A stretch of 64,000 nt of DNA from DATMER01 sp035556715 (GTDB lineage Bacteria > Acidobacteriota > Thermoanaerobaculia > Multivoradales > UBA5704): the NCBI GenBank assembly GCA_035556715.1, contig DATMER010000078.1:19268-83267 (forward strand). The letters run 5' to 3'. The notes beneath the pieces are model-generated. The model did no database searches, had not been told where the DNA came from, and saw only the letters and a program-made list of their open reading frames with translations. A program made the position numbers and the translations under genes. Of this stretch, positions 24,931 to 31,337 are shown in pieces. The first letter of the stretch is position 1; the number at the start of each line of letters is the position of its first letter.

Positions 24931-25433
24931 GGTTGTCCGCCTAACGAGAAGCTCACCACATTAGCCGGCCGGGTCAGCTTCAGCGTTTGGTTCGGCCTGC
25001 TCCCTCTGCCGGTACCTGCCTCGAAGAGCTCCTCCAGCACTCGTTCCCCAAGAGCGGTCGGCCCGATCGCGAGCCGTTCCGGCGACGCCTCGCTCAAACC
25101 CAGCAACTCCGGGGCGTAATTCACCCTCCCCGGGTCCCACACCAGCGGATGATCCCACACGCGCCGGAGCTCATCCAGGGACACGGGCGTGACCGACACG
25201 ATGCGCAGGCGGCCTGGCGAGTCCTCCTCATACGCAATCCGCATAACCTCCATCACGCCCTTCCCGACGACTCCCGCGATCACTTCTTGGGCGAGCCGGT
25301 ACTTCTCCCAGATCGAAAGGCCGGGGAAAGCGAAGTGCAGGTAGTAGATCAGCTGCGGGAAGTCCTCCTCGACGTCGCAGCACTCGACCAGCAACCAACG
25401 CTCCTGCTCGGTCAGTTCCGGCAGATCCGCCAT
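24807..25433 (-). CDS. Hypothetical protein reading through an attC-like site
   Basis: 208 aa as read. Residues 1-140 look like a real soluble protein (MADLPELTEQERWLLVECCD; a WEKYRLAQEVIAGVVGKGVM helix; a WDHPLVWDPGRVNYAPELLG segment). From about residue 147 the frame runs into the attC-like hairpin (translated as NQTLKLTRPANVVSFSLGGQ) and then 130 bp into the next gene in another phase. The last 60 residues are therefore unlikely to be native; a stop has probably been lost near 24990. Readthrough of this kind is typical of cassette ends. Confidence 0.5.
   Translation of the reverse strand: MADLPELTEQERWLLVECCDVEEDFPQLIYYLHFAFPGLSIWEKYRLAQEVIAGVVGKGVMEVMRIAYEEDSPGRLRIVSVTPVSLDELRRVWDHPLVWDPGRVNYAPELLGLSEASPERLAIGPTALGERVLEELFEAGTGRGSRPNQTLKLTRPANVVSFSLGGQPWHPTWISAHSNASWASGSSAPAVSCTSTTERSKCPMATSS
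24939..24991 (-). other. attC-like integron recombination site
   Basis: On the minus strand it ends in GTTAGGC, a classic R' box (GTTRRRY), and begins ACCAAAC (R'' with one mismatch). Between them the arms AACGcTGAAGCTgAC and GTGgTGAGCTTCtCGTT pair with single unpaired bases on one side, as the extrahelical bases of attC do. Length 53 bp, slightly short for attC. It lies between two unrelated minus-strand genes. No integrase gene is in the window. Confidence 0.5.
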
Positions 25434-25574
25434 CCGACTACGCCCTCCGGGGCCGAACGTTGACCGGCCCCTTAGAATTATCCGACGCCGATAAGCCTCC
25501 GTCCCCCAGCGGTGTCTTGTCCTAACGTGCTCTGGCTGCGGTACTTAAAGAAGAATACGACCGGCCCTGGTAGG

Positions 25575-26790
25575 AGTCAATCGGTCGGCCTTCCGGAACG
25601 AGCCTGCCGCGTCGCAACCCGAGTCGGGAGCGTCTCATCCTGGGTCGGGGACGGCTCCCGTCGACTCGGGGACGATTTGCATCTCGGGGGCGACCATCCG
25701 GATCTTGACGGGAACCACTCCCCTCCAGGTGGGAATGTGTCCCGTCGAGATGGGGCCGGTCCGATCCAGATGGGAGCGTCTCGGCTCGGGATGGTGACGA
25801 CTCCCATCTGGACGGCGACTCCTCCCATCCAGATGGGGACCGTCCCCGGTGCAGGTGGGAGCGCTTCCCTTCGACACGGGAGTGTCCCCCTGTCCGTTCA
25901 GGGACCGTTCCCGTCCAGACGGAGCGTCTCAACTCCAGATGGGAGCGTCGCAACCCGGGGTGGGGAGGAGCCCCGTCTGGATGCGGATCGTCGCCGTCCG
26001 GAGGGGAATCGTCGGCTTCCAGGCCGGAATGTTGCCCCTCGCTCCGGAAGTTTGTCCCGCTGAGATGGCGACCGTCCGCATCCGGATCTCCGCGACTCCG
26101 CAGCCTATCGGCGCCTCCCCTCAACCTATCGGCGCCTCGGCCTAACCTATCGGCGCCTCGGCCTAACCTATCGGCGTCTCCCGTGGCCTTTCGGCCGAGT
26201 CCACCTAACCTATCGGCGTCTCCCTGAAACCAATCGGCGACTGTCCGTAGTATATCGGCGACTTGCTCTGGTCTATCGGCGACTAGCAAAAGTCTATCGG
26301 CGTCTCCCCTTTACCTCATCGGCGGGTGGCCATTGTCTATCGGCGTCTCGCCTGGGCCTATCGGCGTCTGTCCAGAACCTATCGGCGTCTCTGCTTAGCC
26401 TATCGGCGCCTCCCCCTAACCTATCGGCGCCTGTCCGGAATCTATCGGTGAGAGGCCTATAGGCTACGGGGACACGCCGATAGGCTAAGGGAATACGCCG
26501 ATAGACTTCGGAGACCCGGGAAATCTCCACGAAGAGAGGCCAAAGGGTTGTACCGAGCCGAGAAGGGAGATGGCCGGGACGGCAAAGGTCTTCGCCATGA
26601 CGCCGAAAAGGTCTCGGCGGCTCGGGAAAGGCTTGGGACCGAAGGGCGAACGCTTGCGTCGAGACGGCTAAAGCTTCCGTGGAGAGGGCGAAGGCCTGGC
26701 CTGACACGGCAAAGGCTTGAGCCGAGAGGGCGAAGGTCTGGGCCGAGAGGGCGAAGGTCTTCCCGGAGTCGTCTTTGCCTTCGCGGGTAA
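25575..26790. repeat. 21-bp-periodic degenerate tandem tract, about 57 units
   Basis: Cutting the sequence every 21 bases gives an aligned column pattern for about 1.2 kb with, as far as I can count, one extra base (near 26320). Three zones: 25575-26095, units like TGGGAGCGTCTCaactccaga; 26096-26454, about 17 units with core CCTATCGGCGNCT plus about 8 variable bases; 26455-26790, units in the opposite orientation (CGCCGATAGGC) grading into GGGCGAAGGTCTnnnCCGAGA. The flip is centred on the palindrome GCCTATAGGC (26455-26464). 21 bp equals seven codons and two helical turns. Minus-strand frames 26707-26294 and 26289-25522 are open and heptad-repetitive. Whether this is coding, structural or parasitic DNA is unresolved. 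Confidence 0.85.
25951..26140 (+). repeat. Dispersed copy A of a repeat also found inverted at 61379-61560
   Basis: This part of the 21-bp tract, from ACCCGGGGTGGGGAGGAG to the first CCTATCGGCG units, is about 85-90% identical to the reverse complement of 61379-61560, including the order of non-identical units (CGGATCGTCGCCGTCCGGA, GGAATCGTCG, TTTGTCCCGC). Confidence 0.85.
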
Positions 26791-26879
26791 CTCCGCCTTC
26801 CAGCCCGCACCCTCCTTTATAGATGGCTCGCTCACGCTTTGATGGCGACGAGGCGCAGCCGCTAAAAGGAGCCGTGCCG

Positions 26880-27170
26880 ATGACTCACTCCCGATGGAGC
26901 CGCGCCTTCGCGGTCCTTACCCTGATGATCCTCCTCGCTTCGGGGGCCGTCCAGGCCCTCCCCCTCCCAGGCGCTTGGACCGCGCAGGCCGGGAGCGAGC
27001 CCGGTCTCCTCGGTCTGCTCAGGCAGGTCCTCACGTCCATCTGGAGCGCCGGGGACAATGGCAGCCAGCTTGATCCGAGTGGGTCCACCGTCGACAACGG
27101 CAGCCAACTCGATCCTGACGGAGCCACCTCCAACGGCGACAACGGCAGTCAGCTCGACCCGAACGGATAG
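26880..27170 (+). CDS. Small secreted protein with DNGSQLDP repeats
   Basis: 96 aa. AGGAG site before the ATG at 26880. Signal peptide (basic MTHSRWSR, then AFAVLTLMILLASGAVQA), a short helix (GLLGLLRQVLTSIWSAG), then three near-identical units GDNGSQLDPSG / VDNGSQLDPDG / GDNGSQLDPNG to the C-terminus. No family is known to me. The repeats are acidic and could bind a metal or serve as a recognition tag. It is followed by a strong terminator and then the zinc-finger/TPR gene. Divergent from the 21-bp tract. Confidence 0.7.
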   Translation: MTHSRWSRAFAVLTLMILLASGAVQALPLPGAWTAQAGSEPGLLGLLRQVLTSIWSAGDNGSQLDPSGSTVDNGSQLDPDGATSNGDNGSQLDPNG

Positions 27171-27180
27171 GTCATCGGTC

Positions 27181-27205
27181 GGGCCGGAGCGTTTTACTCC
27201 GGCCC
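27181..27205 (+). terminator. Rho-independent-like terminator
   Basis: GGGCCGGAG-cgtttta-CTCCGGCCC followed by TCTTCTTTCCC, 10 bp after the stop of the DNGSQLDP gene. Confidence 0.8.
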
Positions 27206-27290
27206 TCTTCTTTCCCTCTGTCCCTTTTTTCCCGTGAGCGGCAACTATAGGATAGGCGCGGTATCCTTATCCGGAACTCGCAAGGGAGGA

Positions 27291-28625
27291 ATGGTGAAAG
27301 ACAGACACCTGAAGCACCTCGACTCCGAGGCGCTGGACCGCTGGCTCTCGCAAGACAACGATGAAGGACGAAGCGAGTCGCTGCTCCATCTGCTGGCGAC
27401 TTGCCCCGAGTGCCACCGGGTCGGTGGCTACATCCTTGATCTCTACCAGGCTGACGCCATCCCGCTCGTGTTCAGTCGGATCGATCTGGCCCTGGCGCGA
27501 TCCCGGGTGGATGCGCCCGGACTCTGGGAGGAGCTGGCGCCTCTCCGCTTCGCTGAGCAGAGCAGGCGCGTCCAGACCGACCCGCGTTACCGGAGCTGGG
27601 GTCTCGGCGAGCTGCTCTGCAAAAGGAGCAGGGAAATAGCCTCCGAGAGCGCTGCCGAAGCCGTTGAGCTCGCCGAGTTGGCCGTGCTCGTCTCGAACGG
27701 GCTCCAGGAGGGGGAGCCTGTCGAAGACCATTGGATGTACGAGTTGCGGGCCCTCGCCTGGGCGCACCTTGGAAACGCCAGGAGAGTTCAGGGGGACCTT
27801 CGAACCGCGAAGGAGGCCTTCTCCCTGTCGGATCAGTGGTGGGACGCAGGGTCCAGGGAGGTGGGAGATCCCCTGGACTACGAGCCGGAGCTGCAGCTCT
27901 TGAAGGTCTCTCTTCTTACCGCCGAGCGCCACTTCCAGGAGGGATTCCAGATCCTGGATTCGATCATCCAACCCTACCTCGAAGACGCTGAGCATAGAGG
28001 TCAGCACCTCGCCGGTCGCGCCATGGTCATGAAGGCCTTCGCCTTGGCGGAGATGGGTGAGCCCGAAGCCTCTATCTCTCTTCTTCGGGAGGCGTCTCCC
28101 TTGCTCGATCCCCGGCGCGACGCCCGCCTCGTCCTTTGCGCACGGTACAACCTCCTGGAGAACCTGACCCGGCTCGGTCGCTTCGAAGAAGCCAGAGAAG
28201 GACTCCTGGAGGTGCGGTCGCTCTTGCGGGAATGGGGCAAACCTCTCGATCACATCCGTTTACGATGGGTGGAGGGCCGCATCGCCGCCGGGGTGGGGGA
28301 GCGGGAGTTGGCTGCCGCGGCCCTCGACGAGGTGCGGCAGCAGTTCCTTTTCCTGAAGATCGCCTATGACACCGCCCTGGTCTCCCTGGAACTGGCTGTC
28401 CTCTATCTGGAGGATGAGCGGACTGCCGAGGTGAAGGAGCTGGCCTTGGCGCTGGTTCCCGTGTTCCAGTCCCAGGACGTCCACCGCGAGGCGCTGGCGG
28501 CCCTGGCCGTGTTCCAGAGCGCCGCCCTGGTCGAAGCCGCCACGGCCGAGCTCGCCCGCGAGGTCGCCGACTATCTGGAGAAGGCCCGGCACGAGCCGGG
28601 GTTGGCGTTCCGGGGGGAGCGGTGA
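27291..28625 (+). CDS. Zinc-finger (anti-sigma-like) TPR protein
   Basis: About 444 aa. An AGGGAGG site favours ATG 27291 (or GTG 27294) over the upstream GTG at 27234. The N-terminus carries HLLATCPECHRVGGYIL, an HxxxCxxC zinc site of the ZAS/anti-sigma type, after LDSEALDRWLSQ. The rest is alpha-helical with TPR-like pairs (LRALAWAHLGNARRVQGDLR; LVLCARYNLLENLTRLGRFE). There is no membrane segment, so if it is an anti-sigma-like sensor it is cytoplasmic. It may act on the neighbouring secreted repeat protein or XRE gene (inference). Confidence 0.75.
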   Translation: MVKDRHLKHLDSEALDRWLSQDNDEGRSESLLHLLATCPECHRVGGYILDLYQADAIPLVFSRIDLALARSRVDAPGLWEELAPLRFAEQSRRVQTDPRYRSWGLGELLCKRSREIASESAAEAVELAELAVLVSNGLQEGEPVEDHWMYELRALAWAHLGNARRVQGDLRTAKEAFSLSDQWWDAGSREVGDPLDYEPELQLLKVSLLTAERHFQEGFQILDSIIQPYLEDAEHRGQHLAGRAMVMKAFALAEMGEPEASISLLREASPLLDPRRDARLVLCARYNLLENLTRLGRFEEAREGLLEVRSLLREWGKPLDHIRLRWVEGRIAAGVGERELAAAALDEVRQQFLFLKIAYDTALVSLELAVLYLEDERTAEVKELALALVPVFQSQDVHREALAALAVFQSAALVEAATAELAREVADYLEKARHEPGLAFRGER

Positions 28626-28754
28626 CGAGGAGCGAAAGACCCCTCCCCTTGGCAGAGGGAGCCGTGATGCCGAATACAGCCGATACGATCGGTGAAGCCT
28701 TCCTTACGGGATGCGCCCGAGCAGGCTACCGCTTATCTTGAAAGCGAGGATCCC

Positions 28755-29050
28755 ATGAAGCTGACGCTGACAAAAGATTGGGTGATTCGCAGGGCAGCTC
28801 TAGAGGACGATGTCGCCGTCGCTGCCGGTCTGCCCTCATGTTACCCTTCGCTCAATGACGCCCAGCTAGGGGCTCCGGTCTCCATGGAGAAACGTCTGGC
28901 TCTTGGTCCGCTCGTACAACTCACGCGGCGGAACACTCCATGAGCATGGAAAGGCTGGCTGAAGAGGCACGAATCGAGCTGGCGGAAATCGTGAGTATAG
29001 AGACAAGGAATTACGCTCGCCTGCTTTTGTTCAAAGAAGTCGCTCCACTT
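28755..29050 (+). pseudogene. Frameshifted XRE-like regulator remnant
   Basis: Frame 1 (28755-28943) gives MKLTLTKDWVIRRAALEDDV ... LALGPLVQLTRRNTP and stops. Frame 2, starting at the overlapping ATG 28940, continues SMERLAEEARIELAEIVSIE. Joined, they make a normal helix-turn-helix (LGPLVQLTRR-x-SMERLAEEARIELAEIVSIE), so one base appears to have been lost near 28938. After about 29000 the expected C-terminal helices are absent and the sequence becomes the antisense of the 29051-29239 gene. This suggests both a frameshift and truncation by inserted DNA. A programmed ATGA overlap is a less likely reading. Confidence 0.55.
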
Positions 29051-29239
29051 TTAGTCTTTAGATACAACCTCCTTAACGGGTGTGCCATCTGTGTTCTTTA
29101 CAGTGCCAAGGAGAGTCTCTTTGTTTTGGATTTCTTGAACAACCTCGCCGTCTTGAACGACTTCCTGGACCGGGCTCCCGTCCGTATTTTTTACAGTTCC
29201 CAAGAGGGTCTCTTTGTTTCTAACTTCGGTATCAGACAT
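29051..29239 (-). CDS. Short protein with a duplicated NKETLLGTVKNTDG unit
   Basis: 62 aa, AGGAG site seven bases before the ATG at 29239. The sequence contains two copies of a unit of about 20 residues, NKETLLGTVKNTDG-S/T-PV-Q/K-EVV, joined by QDGEVVQEIQ and ending VSKD. Hydrophilic, no cysteine, no signal peptide. GC content is clearly below its neighbours. No family recognised; a modular binding peptide or precursor-like peptide are possibilities. The opposite strand is also open but lacks a plausible protein. Confidence 0.5.
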   Translation of the reverse strand: MSDTEVRNKETLLGTVKNTDGSPVQEVVQDGEVVQEIQNKETLLGTVKNTDGTPVKEVVSKD

Positions 29240-29391
29240 GCCACTCTCCTGTCGGCGAATAGGCGCCAATTTGGCGGCCATCATTTAGATGTCGATGCAA
29301 GACACAGACCACTTGGGTATACCTGCTCTCGGCCAACTCTGTGCCCTCCCCCGCTGCACAGGAGAGGGAGCCGCATGCTTTGTTGAAGTGG

Positions 29392-29856
29392 TCAGGCGCT
29401 GATGCGCGACACGTGGCTAGCCACGAAACGCCAGCGGCCATCGCGCCTCACGAGGGTGTCGGTGAACTGGAACTCGGCGGCGAAGGGGGTGCCGCCGGCT
29501 TGACCCTTGACCGTGGTTCGCCCGGTGATCACCGCGGCATCGCCGTGGAGGCGGACCTTCATATCGTGGTTCTCGAAGACTTCGTAGCGGATCGTCCCTT
29601 TTCTCGCGTGCTCGATGTCGTCGGCTCGCGTGGTCACCACGCCGCTCGAATCGGTCAAGGTGAAGTCTTCCGTGAGGACTTCCGCCAACCGGTCGGCATC
29701 GCCATCCAGGTAGGTCTTGCAGGCGTCGCGCACGGCTTGAAGGACTGCCGCCTCGTCCCCAGACGCTTCAGGGGCGAGGGTGCCGCAGGCGGTGAACAGC
29801 AGGCAGAGCAGCCCGAGGGCGCAGGATGTCACGGCAAGGCGATGGGGGAGGTTCAT
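29392..29856 (-). CDS. NTF2-like (DUF4440/SnoaL-type) lipoprotein
   Basis: 154 aa. AGGAG site and the ATG at 29856 give a lipoprotein signal (MNLPHRLAVTSCALGLLCLL then FTAC lipobox). The mature domain has the cone-shaped NTF2 fold pattern: VLQAVRDACKTYLDGDADRL, AEVLTEDFTLTDSSGVV, GDAAVITGRTTVKGQ, and TDTLVRRDGRWRFVASHVSR. Members bind small hydrophobic ligands or act as scaffolds. No catalytic residues can be named. A MITE-like repeat lies immediately upstream. Confidence 0.8.
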   Translation of the reverse strand: MNLPHRLAVTSCALGLLCLLFTACGTLAPEASGDEAAVLQAVRDACKTYLDGDADRLAEVLTEDFTLTDSSGVVTTRADDIEHARKGTIRYEVFENHDMKVRLHGDAAVITGRTTVKGQAGGTPFAAEFQFTDTLVRRDGRWRFVASHVSRISA

Positions 29857-29898
29857 GTCGGGTCTCCTGGGTTGACCAGCGGGGGAGGATAGCGCAGA

Positions 29899-30064
29899 CC
29901 TCACCCCCTGTCCCCCTCTCCCATCTCCCTTCCGCCCTGCCCCGGGAGAGGGGGACGCATCTGAAGCCGCCGTGCCTGCGCCTGGGCACCTCCGTTTCAG
30001 AAACGTCCCCCCTCTCCCAGTGGGGCCATGGGTGGGAGGTGGGAGAGGGGGACAGGGGGTGAGG
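29899..30064. mobile_element. MITE-like palindromic element, 166 bp
   Basis: Inverted ends CCTCACCCCCTGTCCCCCTC / GAGGGGGACAGGGGGTGAGG (about 30 bp) surround a core containing a second inverted pair (CCGGGAGAGGGGGACGC / ACGTCCCCCCTCTCCC). It matches 58528-58694 over its whole length (the core CTGAAGCCGCCGTGCCTGCGCC aligns with CTGAGGCAACCGTGCCTACGCC). No ORF, so a non-autonomous element. Confidence 0.75.
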
Positions 30065-30146
30065 TCCTTTGTGCTAGCATCCCCCGCGCCCGTCCGCCCT
30101 CCGGCGGAACCTGCAGATTCATCTCGCTGTTCAAGCAGGAGATCTC

Positions 30147-31328
30147 ATGGACGACGTGGTCATTCTCAGCGCGGCCCGCACGCCTGTTGGAGTTTTCCAG
30201 GGCGCTCTGGCCGGCTTTCCCGCGCATGCGCTTGGTGCTCGCGCGCTTTCCGGCGCCATCGAGCGGGCCGGTCTCTCTCCCGAGGACATCCAGCAGGTCA
30301 ACATGGGGTGCGTCCTGACCGCGGGGCAGGGCCAGGCCCCCGCCCGTCAGGCTGCCCTCGCGGCCGGATGCCTCCCTTCGACCGGTGCCATCACCCTGAA
30401 CAAGGTCTGCGGCTCTGCCATGCGGACGGTCATGATCGCCGCCAACGACCTGCGGTGCGGCGACTTCCAGGTCGTCGCGGCCGGCGGCATGGAGAGCATG
30501 AGCCAGGCCCCCTATCTCGCCATGGGGGTGCGCGACGGCCTCCGGCTCGGCCACGGCAAGCTCATCGACTCCACGATCCACGACGGGTTGTGGGATCCGT
30601 ACAACGACATCCACATGGGGAATTGCGCCGAGCTCTGCGCCTCGGAGTTCAAGATCGGACGCGAGGAGCAGGACGCCTACTCGCTGGAGAGCTACCGCCG
30701 CGCCCGGGAGGCTGCCGAGAAGGGGCTCACAAAGGATGAGATCGTCCCCGTTCCGGTCCCCCAGAGGAAGGGCGATCCGGTGATGGTGGACAAGGACGAG
30801 GAGCCGTTCAAGGCGGATCTCTCCCGGATCTCCACCCTGAAGCCGGCGTTCCAGAAGGACGGCACGGTCACCGCGGGCAACGCGAGCAAGATCAACGACG
30901 GCGCCTCCGCCCTGGTGCTGACCACGGCCGAGCATGCCCGGAAGCTGGGGAAGAAGCCGCTTGCCCGCATCCTGGCGCACTCGTCGCTGGCCCAGAGGCC
31001 GGAGTGGTTCACGACCGCTCCGGTGGGCGCGGCCAAGGCGGTGCTCGAGCGGGCCGGGCTCAAGGCCGCGGACATCGACCTGTGGGAGGTCAACGAGGCT
31101 TTCGCCGTGGTGGCCCTGGCGTTCATCCGCGAGCTCGGCCTGTCCCCCGACCGGGTCAACGTCCGGGGCGGCGCGGTGGCGCTGGGCCATCCGATCGGCA
31201 GCTCCGGGGCCCGCATCCTGGTCACCCTGCTGTCCGCCATGAAGGAGCGGGGCTCCCGCCTGGGTTGCGCCGCGATCTGCATCGGTGGCGGAGAGGCTAC
31301 CGCGATGGTGGTTGAGCGCATAGACTAA
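30147..31328 (+). CDS. Acetyl-CoA C-acetyltransferase (thiolase)
   Basis: 393 aa, biosynthetic thiolase length. Catalytic Cys in TLNKVCGSAMRTVM (near 88), His in GGAVALGHPIGSSGARI (near 349) and Cys in CAAICIGGGEATA (near 379), plus NEAFAVVALAF. It condenses or cleaves acetoacetyl-CoA, serving ketone-body, polyhydroxyalkanoate or fatty-acid metabolism. No partner genes are adjacent, so direction in vivo is unknown. It lies between a MITE and lptD. Confidence 0.93.
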   Translation: MDDVVILSAARTPVGVFQGALAGFPAHALGARALSGAIERAGLSPEDIQQVNMGCVLTAGQGQAPARQAALAAGCLPSTGAITLNKVCGSAMRTVMIAANDLRCGDFQVVAAGGMESMSQAPYLAMGVRDGLRLGHGKLIDSTIHDGLWDPYNDIHMGNCAELCASEFKIGREEQDAYSLESYRRAREAAEKGLTKDEIVPVPVPQRKGDPVMVDKDEEPFKADLSRISTLKPAFQKDGTVTAGNASKINDGASALVLTTAEHARKLGKKPLARILAHSSLAQRPEWFTTAPVGAAKAVLERAGLKAADIDLWEVNEAFAVVALAFIRELGLSPDRVNVRGGAVALGHPIGSSGARILVTLLSAMKERGSRLGCAAICIGGGEATAMVVERID

Positions 31329-31337
31329 CGCCCACTC

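Noticed and set aside
26096..26454. The CCTATCGGCG units as replication iterons
   Set aside because: Length and spacing would fit iterons, but there is no rep/dnaA gene, DnaA boxes or AT-rich unwinding element; kept only as a reason to look again.
25575..26790. The 21-bp array as a CRISPR array
   Set aside because: Units are contiguous and degenerate, with only about 8 variable bases per unit and no 30-bp-class spacers; there are no cas genes nearby.
28940..29386. Plus-strand 148-aa frame as an intact gene
   Set aside because: Only its first 20-25 residues look like protein (HTH remnant); the rest is antisense to the 29051-29239 gene and to intergenic repeat.
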